Shown: positions 8,550-16,657 of the stretch, piece after piece | How the letters are laid out: every line of letters starts with the position of its first letter | Position numbering within the stretch: position 1 is the stretch's first letter | Source of the DNA: Kitasatospora mediocidica KCTC 9733 | GTDB lineage: Bacteria > Actinomycetota > Actinomycetes > Streptomycetales > Streptomycetaceae | Length of the DNA stretch: 64,000 nucleotides | Assembly: GCF_000744225.1 (NCBI RefSeq) | Contig: NZ_JQLN01000001.1 | Location: 558,001-622,000, forward strand | Direction of reading: 5' to 3' | Program-made: the position numbers and the translations under genes | The notes under the pieces: generated by a model | Told to the model about the DNA's origin: nothing | Databases searched by the model: none | The model's input: the letters and a program-made list of their open reading frames with translations, nothing else

Positions 8550-9467
8550 CTACCTCTGCGGGACGGCGCGTCCTCCGTTGACTGCTGCCTCTTGGGCCGG
8601 CAGGGGGTGGGTCGGCTGCTTGATGAGCGGCAGCGCGGTCCCAGCCTTCGCCTTGTCCAGCCCCACCACGGGAACCGGCGGTGTCAGCGGGGTTGCGGCA
8701 GCGGTCTCGCGGGCGAGGAAGGAGCCGAGTTCGCCGATGGTGCTCATCAGCGGTGCGGGGAAGACGACGGTGGTGTTCTTGTCCACGCCGATCTCCACCA
8801 GGCTCTGCAGGTTGCGCAGTTGAAGCGCCAGCGGGTGTTCCATCATGATGTCCGAGGCATCGCCCAGCGCGGCGGCGGCCAGCGACTCGCCCTGCGCGTT
8901 GATGATCTTTGCCCTCTTCTCCCGCTCGGCCTCGGCCTGACGGGCCATCGCCCGCTTCATGGACTCGGGCAGCTGGATGTCCTTCAACTCCACGAGCGTG
9001 ACCTCGACGCCCCACTCCACGGTGGTCACGTCCAGGATCTCGCGAATGCCCAGGTTGATCGTGTCGGTCTCGGAGAGCGTCTCGTCCAGCGTGTGCTGTC
9101 CGACGACCTTGCGCAGCGTGGTCTGGGCGATCTGGTCGATCGCGGCGTAGACGTTCTCGATCGCCACGACGGACTTCACCGCGTCGACGACTCGGAAGTA
9201 GGCGACCGCGGACACGTCCACGCTGACATTGTCGCGGGTGATGATGCCCTGGGACTGTATCGGCATGGTGACGATCCGCATCGAGATCCGGTGCAGGACG
9301 TCGACGATCGGGACGATCAGGGTCAGGCCGGGCTTCTTCGAGCCGCGGACCCGGCCGAGCCGGAACAGCACACCCTGCTCGTACTGCTTGACGATCTTCA
9401 CGGACATTGCCAACGCCAGCAGGAGGACCAGTACGACGAGGACGAGGACGATGATCAGGGCTTTCAT
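8550..9467 (-). CDS. SPFH/band-7 (stomatin-like) membrane protein
   Basis: 305 residues. An N-terminal membrane anchor ([20 protein letters not shown]) is followed by the SPFH domain ([37 protein letters not shown], then [16 protein letters not shown]). A charged helical part follows ([20 protein letters not shown]), and the tail is Pro-rich. Stomatin-type proteins form membrane oligomers that scaffold other membrane proteins. ATG 9467 overlaps the TGA of the upstream ORF (ATGA), implying translational coupling. The usual NfeD partner is not seen here. Confidence 0.93.
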   Translation of the reverse strand: MKALIIVLVLVVLVLLLALAMSVKIVKQYEQGVLFRLGRVRGSKKPGLTLIVPIVDVLHRISMRIVTMPIQSQGIITRDNVSVDVSAVAYFRVVDAVKSVVAIENVYAAIDQIAQTTLRKVVGQHTLDETLSETDTINLGIREILDVTTVEWGVEVTLVELKDIQLPESMKRAMARQAEAEREKRAKIINAQGESLAAAALGDASDIMMEHPLALQLRNLQSLVEIGVDKNTTVVFPAPLMSTIGELGSFLARETAAATPLTPPVPVVGLDKAKAGTALPLIKQPTHPLPAQEAAVNGGRAVPQR

Positions 9468-9751
9468 GGTGTGCCTCTGTTCAGTTGTTGGCGGGACAGC
9501 CCGCACGGGCCCGCCTGCTCGGGCTGCGGTTGCGGGGGGCGGCGGCCGGCCGGCCCGGCCGATGTCGGCCGGTCGGCCGGGAAGCGCGACGGGTCGTCGG
9601 CGGGAGCTGCCGGGTCGGCCTCGTGTACGGCGGTGTCCGGGGCACCTGCCGCATGGGCAGCTCTGCGAGACGATCCGTTCATCGGCCGGGCCGTCGGAGA
9701 AGGTGGGTCGCCAGAGGTGGCGGGCAGCTGCATGAACATGGTGATCCTCAC
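9464..9751 (-). CDS. Pro/Ala-rich ORF coupled to the SPFH gene
   Basis: A frame of up to 95 codons (GTG at 9751, or a nearby ATG giving [10 protein letters not shown]) ends in TGA overlapping the SPFH start. The product is low-complexity, rich in Pro, Ala and Arg, with no domain, and could be disordered. The overlap and lack of another upstream leader favour translation, but composition alone would also give such a frame in GC-rich DNA. Confidence 0.35.
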   Translation of the reverse strand: MRITMFMQLPATSGDPPSPTARPMNGSSRRAAHAAGAPDTAVHEADPAAPADDPSRFPADRPTSAGPAGRRPPQPQPEQAGPCGLSRQQLNRGTP

Positions 9752-9758
9752 GTGAGGA
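9745..9758. promoter_or_regulatory. 14-bp palindrome at the divergent promoter
   Basis: TCCTCACGTGAGGA is a perfect palindrome with a CACGTG centre. It lies at the start of the minus-strand SPFH operon and about 230 nt upstream of the plus-strand GAF-ANTAR gene, so it is a candidate operator for the former. Confidence 0.4.
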
Positions 9759-9988
9759 GGTCACCGAATGTGCCCGGTTGCGAGCTGATCGCTCCCGAGG
9801 CGAGCGCAAGGCTGGCCGTCGTCTCCGGGCTGGCTGCTAACTCAACCACCATCGACAGTACTCGCGGCCCGCGCATACTGTCGATGCCGCCCGTTCAGGG
9901 CCGGCCGGGCGGACAATGGGCACCAGGGGCCGCCGAGTCCGGAAAACCCGCGCCGGGCCGCGAGCGGTGCTGCGCAAAAGGGGTGCCC

Positions 9989-10798
9989 ATGACCGAGACG
10001 ACGACCTCCGGCGCATCCGAGCGACCGGACGCACCGCCGCCGGGCGACGAACCGGACCGGGCGGACCGGGCAGCCGCCGACGACGCAGACCTGCGCGAGA
10101 GCCTGGCCGACCTGTCACGGCTCGCCACCGGCCGGTTGGACCTGCGGGCGATGCTGACGCACGTCGCCGAGTTCGCCGTGCGCGCGATCCCGGGCGCGGA
10201 CGGCGCGGGCCTGACCCTGCTGGAGAACGACCGGGCGGACACCATCGTGGCCAGCGCGGACTTCGTCCGGGAGGTGGACGCGGTCCAGTACGGCATCGGC
10301 GAGGGACCGTGCATCACCGCGGCAGCCGAACGGCGCACGGTGCGCTCCGCGCACCTGGGCAGGGACCCCTCGTGGCCGCGGTTCGGGCCGCGGGTCAGCC
10401 GGCTGGGGGTGCACAGCGTGGTGTCGCTGCCGCTGCTGGCCGGCGACGGGGTGCTGGGAGCGATGAACGTCTACGCCCGCACCGAGGACGCCTTCGACGC
10501 GCGGGCCGTGGAACTCGGCGAACTGTTCGCCGTCCCGGCCGCGATCTCCGTCCAGAACGCCCAGGCCCTCGCCCAGGCCCAGCGGTTGGCCACTCAGCTG
10601 CAGTCCGCGCTGACCCACCGCGCCGCGATCGACCAGGCGTTGGGCATCCTGATGAGCCGCAGCGGCTGCAGCCCGGCCGAGGCCTTCGACAAGCTCCGCG
10701 TGATGAGCCAGACCCAGAACCGGAAGGCCTCGGCGGTGGCGCAGCAGCTGCTCGACGAGGCGGTCGCCCGAGCGCGCGCCCGCCACAGCGCTGACTGA
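9989..10798 (+). CDS. GAF and ANTAR domain regulator
   Basis: 269 residues from ATG 9989, with AAAAGGGG as ribosome binding site. A GAF domain occupies about residues 45-190 (IPGADGAGLTLLEND, GIGEGPCITAAAERRTVRS, VVSLPLLAGDGVLGAMNVYA). A C-terminal ANTAR domain follows (about 205-260: THRAAIDQALGILMSRSGCS, then AEAFDKLRVMSQTQNRKASA). ANTAR proteins bind paired hairpins in nascent RNA and prevent termination; GAF domains sense small ligands or redox state. GAF-ANTAR proteins of this layout are common in actinomycetes. A second ANTAR-like protein follows on the same strand, 179 nt downstream. Confidence 0.92.
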   Translation: MTETTTSGASERPDAPPPGDEPDRADRAAADDADLRESLADLSRLATGRLDLRAMLTHVAEFAVRAIPGADGAGLTLLENDRADTIVASADFVREVDAVQYGIGEGPCITAAAERRTVRSAHLGRDPSWPRFGPRVSRLGVHSVVSLPLLAGDGVLGAMNVYARTEDAFDARAVELGELFAVPAAISVQNAQALAQAQRLATQLQSALTHRAAIDQALGILMSRSGCSPAEAFDKLRVMSQTQNRKASAVAQQLLDEAVARARARHSAD

Positions 10799-10977
10799 CC
10801 ACGGTCCGCTCCGGTGATACTGGCCCGCTCAGCGACGGCGGCGTAGCGTCGAAGATACGGAGGCCGCGAGACGACAGGTCCCGACCCGCCGCCAGTCTCC
10901 GCCCACCGCGCGCCGCGTTCCGCCGCGAGCGGACCAGGAAGTGCTGCCGGGCGTTCGGGACGTCCGGAGTTCCCGTC

Positions 10978-11565
10978 GTGGACATCTCCGGCTCACTTGC
11001 CGCCGAACTCAAGACCCTCACCGACGCCCTCGGACGCCCCAGCACCGACCTCACGGACTCGGTACGGAAGCTGGCCGACGGCCTGCGCTTTGCCGTGCCG
11101 TCCTGGCTTGGCCTCACGCTGACCCTCGTCCTGAACGGACTGCCGCTGGCACTCACGGTCCTGGACGACGGCATGACCCCCCGCCGCATCGCCACCTCCG
11201 CCGCGATGCCACTGACACCCGTCCACGGCGCCGAACACGGCAGCTCGATCGTGTTCTACGCCGGCACCTCAGGCGCCTTCGTCGACTTCGCCGCCGATGC
11301 CGCCTACGCACTCGGCCTGGAGCTCGACGACGTCGCGCTCGACCAGCACCTCACTCCTGCGAGCAGAACCTCGGGCGTCACCGGACTGGCCGATATCGCT
11401 GGGCTCAACCAGGCGATCGGCATCCTCGTCGACCACGGACACACCCCGGACGAAGCCCAGGCCGAACTACGCCGCCTAGCACGCCACGCACGAACCAGCC
11501 TCAGCGCCACCGCCCAGTTGGTCATCCACTCTGCGTCTCAGCATTCCCGGCCAGGGGCGCTGTGA
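10978..11565 (+). CDS. ANTAR-like domain protein
   Basis: 195 residues from GTG 10978. The N-terminal part (about 1-115) shows alternating hydrophobic strands that could be a divergent GAF-like sensor. The C-terminal part (about 133-185) has the ANTAR pattern: LADIAGLNQAIGILVDHGHT, then PDEAQAELRRLARHARTSLS and TAQLVI. Compared with its neighbour the ANTAR motif is weaker, so RNA binding is less certain. Its position suggests a related regulatory role. Confidence 0.7.
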   Translation: MDISGSLAAELKTLTDALGRPSTDLTDSVRKLADGLRFAVPSWLGLTLTLVLNGLPLALTVLDDGMTPRRIATSAAMPLTPVHGAEHGSSIVFYAGTSGAFVDFAADAAYALGLELDDVALDQHLTPASRTSGVTGLADIAGLNQAIGILVDHGHTPDEAQAELRRLARHARTSLSATAQLVIHSASQHSRPGAL

Positions 11566-12188
11566 CTCCCGCACACCGCGCGATACCGGCCTTACGGGTG
11601 CTCCGCATACGACTACGCCCACCTGCCCTCCGGTCCCGGCACTCCGCCCCTCCCCCGCCCACTGACGGACCAGCGCCCGGCAGACCGGCTCGTCGGCCAC
11701 GGGTGCCTGCAGCAACACCAAATCCTTCTCTCCGCGGCGGCCTCGCCGACCTCAACCTGCCACAGGCAACGCATGATTCGAAGCGCAGCCGGTTCACGCG
11801 CCCCGCGCTCGGCACGACTCTGTCCCGAAGCGCACGGCGGTGCTCTGGCGGCCCTAGCTCGGTGCTGTCGAGCAGGCTGGGTGTCAGATGCCCTGGTATC
11901 ACGAGCTTGCCGCCACCGAGACCCGGCGCCCTCACGATGCGGCAGTGGAACGCATTGCCCGTCATGCCGAGCCTGAACGAGCGGGATCCCGATTCAGAGG
12001 ATTCTCGTAGCCACCGACGGTGGCCCCCTTGCTGACAATACGTCAGCATTGTTCCTGCCACGTCAAGTCCGCGCTCGGTGGCAGCTCCCCGATGTGCACC
12101 CCACGGGGACGCGCCGGGCTCGCCGCCGCGCCCGACGCCCCGGTTTTCCGCACCACCAGGTACCCCTTCCCATTCCCCGGAGGCTCTG
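11566..12188. other. Intergenic stretch with no recognisable gene
   Basis: About 620 bp between the ANTAR-like gene and the membrane-protein pseudogene. The frames here are arginine-rich and lack domain-like patterns on either strand. The last 100 bp should hold the promoter of the gene at 12189. Nothing else was identified. Confidence 0.6.
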
Positions 12189-12646
12189 ATGCCCATGCCC
12201 GCACTCGCCCCTGCCCGCATTCTCCCCAGAGCGGCGGCCGCGCTGCTCTGCCTGGCCGTGTCCTGGATCCACGTCCAGGACCAGGGAGGATTCCCCGGCG
12301 ACAAGACACCGCACTACGTCGCCAACGGCTACTACCTGCTGGAGGCGACCGGCATCCTCTGCGCGGTCCTGCTCCTCGTAGGCAGCCGGCTACGCGTCAA
12401 CCACATCGAGTGGCTGCTCGCCGCCGGCGTCGCCCTCGGCCCCTGCTCGGCTTCGTCCTCTCCCGCGGCCCCGGGCTGCCCGATTACAGCGACGACAAGG
12501 GCAACTGGACGGAGCCCCTCGCCCTGATCAGCGTCGCCGTGGAGGGCACCCTCCTGATCATGGCTGCCACGATCCTGCTGACTGCCTTCAAGGCCGGACG
12601 GAACACCGTCGGACAACGTGTGCCCAGCCGCTCGACCGCCCGCTGA
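12189..12646 (+). pseudogene. Small four-helix membrane protein, frameshifted
   Basis: ATG 12189, with GGAGG upstream, opens a frame with LPRAAAALLCLAVSWIHVQD, HYVANGYYLLEATGILCAVL and VNHIEWLLAAGVALGP. Near 12441 the coding signal moves to another frame, LLGFVLSRGPGLPDYSDDKG, then LALISVAVEGTLLIMAATIL, and ends at TGA 12646. One missing base in GGCCCCTGCTCGGC explains the shift. The restored product would be about 152 residues with four membrane segments. It is either a real frameshift or a sequencing error. I do not know the family. Confidence 0.8.
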
Positions 12647-12748
12647 CCGGGGCGGCAGCCACGCCAGAACCCTCGGGAATCGACCCACTCGCCGACCAGG
12701 GATCGTCCGTCCATCGCGCGTTGCTCCGAAAGCAGGGATGCCGCCCGC

Positions 12749-13141
12749 ATGAACCGGATCCAACTCCGCGCCACAGCAAGCAGCTTCACCCTCGCCTTCC
12801 TCGCACTCATCGGTTCCCCGACGTCCGCTGCCACACCGACGTCCGGCTGCTCCGCCGTCGTCGCCCATGGCAAGCAGATCTGCCTCAGCGTCAGTCCGCA
12901 GACCATCACCGCGCACACGATCGTGCGAAAGGGCGGTCGAGGCTGGTTCGGCCAGATCGAGATCGACGACCCGACCGGCCTCCTGATACGCACCGGTGAC
13001 AACTCCCTGCCGGCGCCCGCCGACTGGGCCACCAGCCAGGCCGGCACGGGTCGCGGCCGATACTGCGCCATCGACTGGCGCCGGGACGTCTACGGCCAGA
13101 CCTTCTTGGAAGAGAACAGCACCTGCATCACGGCGAGTTGA
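12749..13141 (+). CDS. Small secreted protein
   Basis: 130 residues. A signal peptide is clear (MNRIQLRATASSFTLAFLAL then IGSPTSA), followed by a mature part of about 100 residues with four Cys (SGCSAVV, KQICLSV, RYCAIDW, STCITAS) that could form two disulfides. The core KGGRGWFGQIEIDDPTGLLI and NSLPAPADW is shared with the next gene, so they are tandem paralogues. The function is unknown; such small Cys-paired exported proteins occur widely in streptomycetes. Confidence 0.75.
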   Translation: MNRIQLRATASSFTLAFLALIGSPTSAATPTSGCSAVVAHGKQICLSVSPQTITAHTIVRKGGRGWFGQIEIDDPTGLLIRTGDNSLPAPADWATSQAGTGRGRYCAIDWRRDVYGQTFLEENSTCITAS

Positions 13142-13256
13142 GGAACATCGCAGCGAGCGCCCCCCAGCAACGAACACCCACCCCCACCGCCGTCTACGAC
13201 CCGCATCGGGCACCCCACCCTGAGAGCGCGCCCGAAGAACAGGAGAGGACACACTG

Positions 13257-13688
13257 ATGACTGGAGGACGGCTCACACGACGCAGTACCGCGACCGCGGG
13301 CCTGGCAATCCTTTGCCTGGCGGCACTGCCCACAGCTGCCGGCGCGACCACCCCACGTTCCGCTGTCACGACGTGCTCCGGACAACGGATCGGCAAGTCC
13401 ATCTGCCTGAACTTCGACGGCCCGGCGTCTGCGCCGACCAGCGTGACGGCCACGGTGAACGTCGCCACCGGTGGCCGCGGTTAGGGAGGCCGGATCATCC
13501 TCAGCGGACCCACCGGTCAACTTCTCGTCACCGGCCTGCACACGCTGCCGGCGCCCGGCAGCTACGCGGTCACCGTACCCGGCGACGGACCCGGCCAGTA
13601 CTGCGGCCTCGACCAGGCATGGGACGGCTTCTCCCAGGTGTGGGCGTACCAGGAGGAAATCTGCGTCACCACCCCCTCAGCAAACTGA
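13257..13688 (+). pseudogene. Tandem paralogue with a TAG at a conserved Trp
   Basis: ATG 13257 gives a signal peptide (TAGLAILCLAALPTAAGA) and a mature part matching the preceding protein. TAG at 13482-13484 interrupts the frame at VATGGRG-stop-GGRIILSGPTG, exactly where the paralogue has Trp (KGGRGWFGQIEID). After the TAG the same frame continues for 67 codons (LHTLPAPGSYAVTVPGDG, QYCGLDQAW) to TGA 13688. A single TGG to TAG change would explain it. All four Cys positions are kept in the extended frame. The truncated product of 75 residues would lack half the domain. Confidence 0.85.
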
Positions 13689-13797
13689 GAGCACTCCAGG
13701 GCGGTGCGATCGGACACCACATGCTCCCCCCCTCGCACTCTCTGCGATCAGCGAATGCGATGGGGCTGCCGGCCAGTCGGATCCTGTGTCGACCGGG

Positions 13798-14052
13798 TCA
13801 GGAACCGCCGGATGTGACGTGGTGCCGGCCGGTACCAGCGGATGGGGGCTGGGCGGACGGCTGCAGGTGGTGCTGCGCCGGCGAACTGCTCGTGCCGGGG
13901 TTTGTGGCAGTTGCGGCCTGACCGGGCAGGACATGGGCGAAGACACCGGCCAGGGCCGCGCAGAGCACCGCTGCCGCTGCCGCGCAGCGACGGGTCCAGG
14001 ACGCCGTCCTCGCCAGGCCCTCGTCACGCAGGCGCTTGCGAGGGGTGTTCAC
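13798..14052 (-). CDS. Small exported protein
   Basis: 84 residues from GTG 14052, with GGAGG about 9 nt upstream. A long basic N-region (RKRLRDEGLARTASWTRR) and hydrophobic stretch (AAAAAVLCAALAGVFAHVL) look like a signal peptide or a single anchor. The rest is Ser/Pro/His-rich and probably disordered. About 80 nt before the start is an 18-bp motif also found in front of the cytochrome-b-like gene at 14960. Confidence 0.55.
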   Translation of the reverse strand: MNTPRKRLRDEGLARTASWTRRCAAAAAVLCAALAGVFAHVLPGQAATATNPGTSSSPAQHHLQPSAQPPSAGTGRHHVTSGGS

Positions 14053-14132
14053 GGGCCGCACCTCCAGATGCTCACCGCGCTGACGGTGCAGCCGTATCCG
14101 AGAGGCGGCGCACCAGGATTTCACGCTGACTC

Positions 14133-14150
14133 CAGTGTGCTGGAGCATCG
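14133..14150 (-). promoter_or_regulatory. Shared 18-bp upstream motif, copy 1
   Basis: CAGTGTGCTGGAGCATCG on the plus strand (minus: CGATGCTCCAGCACACTG) lies 81-98 nt upstream of the GTG at 14052. The same 18 bp with one change lies 79-96 nt upstream of the gene starting at 14960. The constant spacing suggests a regulator site or promoter element used by both genes. Confidence 0.55.
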
Positions 14151-14243
14151 GTATGAGACGGGTGAAGAAACCCTGCAGGACTTCTTCAGATGCGCGCTCG
14201 GCACAGGTCGATGGTCGCCCTCGGCCGGTACCCCGTTGCCCGG

Positions 14244-14960
14244 CTACGCGCCGCTTGTCGCGGAAGCCACAGAACGCCGGGCGTGGTGGCGCGAGTCGTG
14301 GTGAGTGGATGAGCTCCAGTGGGACGCCAGGGGCGCGCCGGCCAGAGCGATGGCGAGCCCCGCGCCCAGGGCCAGCACCAGCAGCGACCAGCGCGCGGCT
14401 GCACCACCGATCCGGGCGGAGCCGGAGCCGTGGCGTGCCGACCGGGTCCGCAGATCGGCACCGATCAGGCGGGGCAGCCGCCAGGCGTGTGCCAGGACGT
14501 GCGCTGTCATCGCGGCGGCCCAGCACACGAAGCTGGCCTTGTGCAGGAAGAGGACCGGGACCGGTCCGGTGTCGCGTCCCAGGAGGGCGAGCGTGCTGCC
14601 GGTGGCCAGGAGCGCGACGGTGGTGACGACCACGAGGGGTGCGAGCAGGCGCAGCAGCAGGTGCGGCGGCCCCTGGCGGCGGTAGGCGGGGTGGCCGGTG
14701 TAGTAGCGCACGAAGCGGTAGCCGGTGGAGCCGAGCTTGAGGCAGACCGGGCCTATCAGCAGCATGCCGATGAAGAAGTGCCAGGTGAGGAGCTGCCCCA
14801 GGAAGAGGATGGTGACGCCCTGGGCGGCGAAGAGCACCAGCAGGAGCGCGCCCACGGCGGCGATCAGTCGCCGGTTGCCCTCGGGACCGCCGCGGCGGCC
14901 CTGGTCCTGCGGCATGGTCCCGCTCTCTGCTGGTGCCATGTCGCTGCTGGTCAAAGCCAT
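14244..14960 (-). CDS. Cytochrome-b-like membrane protein
   Basis: 238 residues with about five membrane segments: RLIAAVGALLLVLFAAQGVT, WHFFIGMLLIGPVCLKLGST, LLAPLVVVTTVALLATGSTL, FVCWAAAMTAHVLAHAW and a last one near 195-215. Histidines inside or near helices (TWHFFIGM, FLHKASFV, TAHVLAHAW) could ligate b hemes as in cytochrome b561/b6-type proteins. It lies 139 nt after the ferredoxin gene on the same strand and may complete the electron-transfer operon, though it has its own upstream motif. The C-terminus is His/Ser-rich. Confidence 0.7.
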   Translation of the reverse strand: MALTSSDMAPAESGTMPQDQGRRGGPEGNRRLIAAVGALLLVLFAAQGVTILFLGQLLTWHFFIGMLLIGPVCLKLGSTGYRFVRYYTGHPAYRRQGPPHLLLRLLAPLVVVTTVALLATGSTLALLGRDTGPVPVLFLHKASFVCWAAAMTAHVLAHAWRLPRLIGADLRTRSARHGSGSARIGGAAARWSLLVLALGAGLAIALAGAPLASHWSSSTHHDSRHHARRSVASATSGA

Positions 14961-15038
14961 ACGGGCCGTCCGCCTTCCACTGGTGCCGGTCCGGGGTTCG
15001 CGCGGTGCCCCGTGTCTGCGTCAGGCCAGGGCAGACAG

Positions 15039-15056
15039 CAGTGTGCCGGAGCATCG
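15039..15056 (-). promoter_or_regulatory. Shared 18-bp upstream motif, copy 2
   Basis: CAGTGTGCCGGAGCATCG, differing by one base from 14133-14150, lies 79-96 nt upstream of the cytochrome-b-like gene and in the same orientation and spacing as copy 1. Confidence 0.55.
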
Positions 15057-15098
15057 ACTAAGAAGTGGTTCAGGTCACGCGTGAGATGTCCGCCGCAG

Positions 15099-15317
15099 TC
15101 ACTGGCGGTCGGTGGCCCGGTCGAGCCGCAGGGCCAGGACCGGGCAGGCCGCGACGGCGCGCCGGGCGTGGGTGAGCAGGTCGTCGCCGACGATGGTGTC
15201 GCGGATGATCGGGTAGCCCCATTCGTCGAGGTCGATCAGCTCGGGGAGCAGTTCGGCGCACAGGCCTCGTCCGTCGCAGGCGATGCGGTCGATGCCGAGC
15301 CGGTGGGTGCGGGTCAT
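15099..15317 (-). CDS. Small 3Fe-4S-type ferredoxin
   Basis: 72 residues from ATG 15317, which overlaps the preceding stop (ATGA); an alternative ATG lies at 15323. It contains CDGRGLCAELLPELIDLDEW and, near the C-terminus, ACPVLAL. That gives three cysteines in the C-x5-C...C-P arrangement of actinomycete 3Fe-4S ferredoxins. It is the natural electron carrier between the NuoF-like protein and the membrane components of this operon. Confidence 0.88.
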   Translation of the reverse strand: MTRTHRLGIDRIACDGRGLCAELLPELIDLDEWGYPIIRDTIVGDDLLTHARRAVAACPVLALRLDRATDRQ

Positions 15318-16657
15318 CGCCATCCCTCATCCTGGGGGGCCTGGGCGTCGGGGAAGGGCAGGACGGGTTGGCGACCGGCGGCGGCGCATGGTCCGCCGTT
15401 GAGGTGGTGGTGGACGTCGTCGGCGAACGTGTGCAGTGCGGTGGTGGCGAGCCGGGCCGCGCCGTCGGGGTGGCGGCAGGCGCCGCGGCCGGGGAGCTGG
15501 CCGGTGCGGCGGTGCAGTCGCTCGATCAGCGCGGAGTCCGGTCGGCCCCAGGCGAGTTGGATGAGGTCGTCGGCGACGGCGGGCAGCCCGAAGCGGCAGG
15601 GTCCGCACTGGCGGGCGCTCTGGGCGGCGAGGTAGTCCAGTACCCGGGCGGTTTCGGCGAGACCGCACGCGTCCTGCGGAAGGGCGACCAGGACGCCGGC
15701 GCCCGGCCCGGCACCGGCTGCGGCGAGGTCGGTCTTGGTGAACGGAACGGCAGCGGCGGGGGCAGCGGGGAGCCAGCTGCCGAAGAAGCCGCCGACCAGG
15801 ATCGCCTGGACGGGCTCGGCGGCTCCTCCCGCAGTGCCCAGGATGCTCCCGAGCGGCGTGCCGAGCGGGATCTCGTAGACGCCGGGAACGCGGACGGCGC
15901 CGGAGAGCGTGACCAGGGTGGTCCCCGGAGCGTCCGGCCGTCCGGTGCTACGGAACCACTCGGCGCCGTAGCGGGCGATGAGGGCGAGGTGCGCGAGGGT
16001 CTCCACGTTGTCGACGAGGGTCGGGCGTCCGTCCACACCCTTCTCGAAGGGCCGGGGTGGGGTGGCCATGGGGCGGGCCTCGCCGCCGTTGAGCCACCGC
16101 ACCAGGGAGGTCTCCTCGCTGGAGACGTAGTGGTGCGGAAGGGCGTGCACCTGCACGGGGATCCGGTCGAGCCCCGCCCGGCCGCGCTCCTCGATGGCTG
16201 CCGTCAGTCGGCGAACCTGATCGGCCCGGGTGCGCGGCAGGCACAGGTGGACGGCCTCGGCCCCGACGGCTGCGGCGGCCAGCGTGGCACCGTCCAGGAC
16301 CAGGTGCGGGGCGAGGTCGAGCAGCACCTCGTCCTTGCGGCTGGCCGGTTCGCTCTCCATGCCGTTGACAACCACCACGGCCGGCCTGCGGCCCTCGGAG
16401 ACCGAGCGCAGCTTGCGGCCGGTGGGGAACGCGGCGCCGCCGCGTCCGGTCAGTCCGGCTTCCTCCACGGCCTTGATCAACAGGGTCGCCGGATGGTGGC
16501 CGGGGGGCAGTGGGGGTGGGCCGTAGCGGTGCAGGTGCTCCGCCAGGTCGGCGCGCCCGCCGGTGCTGTACCAACCGTGCAGCAGCCGGGCGCCGTGCGG
16601 GCCGCTGCGCCCGTCCTGGGCCTGCCCGGTCAGGACGGCGTCCGGTCGCTCGTTCAC
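15314..16657 (-). CDS. NuoF/RnfC-like flavin and iron-sulfur oxidoreductase
   Basis: 447 residues from GTG 16657, overlapping the upstream stop. It has the 51-kDa-subunit fold: Gly-rich nucleotide loop GLTGRGGAAFPTGRKL (about 71-86), VVNGMESEPASRKDE for FMN binding, DGRPTLVDNVETLAHLALIA, a SLBB-like region and a C-terminal cluster segment ARQCGPCRFGLPAV (4Fe-4S: C-x2-C here, with later Cys at GRGACRHPDG). It is not part of a complex I cluster. With ApbE, a ferric-reductase-like membrane protein and a ferredoxin it suggests NAD(P)H or ferredoxin-linked electron transfer to the membrane. Confidence 0.88.
   Translation of the reverse strand: MNERPDAVLTGQAQDGRSGPHGARLLHGWYSTGGRADLAEHLHRYGPPPLPPGHHPATLLIKAVEEAGLTGRGGAAFPTGRKLRSVSEGRRPAVVVVNGMESEPASRKDEVLLDLAPHLVLDGATLAAAAVGAEAVHLCLPRTRADQVRRLTAAIEERGRAGLDRIPVQVHALPHHYVSSEETSLVRWLNGGEARPMATPPRPFEKGVDGRPTLVDNVETLAHLALIARYGAEWFRSTGRPDAPGTTLVTLSGAVRVPGVYEIPLGTPLGSILGTAGGAAEPVQAILVGGFFGSWLPAAPAAAVPFTKTDLAAAGAGPGAGVLVALPQDACGLAETARVLDYLAAQSARQCGPCRFGLPAVADDLIQLAWGRPDSALIERLHRRTGQLPGRGACRHPDGAARLATTALHTFADDVHHHLNGGPCAAAGRQPVLPFPDAQAPQDEGWR

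Noticed and set aside
11566..12188. Possible gene in the 620-bp gap on either strand
   Set aside because: Frames are short or of shadow composition, with no ribosome binding site or domain-like pattern.
15314..16657. Reading the NuoF-like gene as part of respiratory complex I
   Set aside because: No other nuo genes are nearby; neighbours are apbE, a ferric-reductase-like protein and a ferredoxin.
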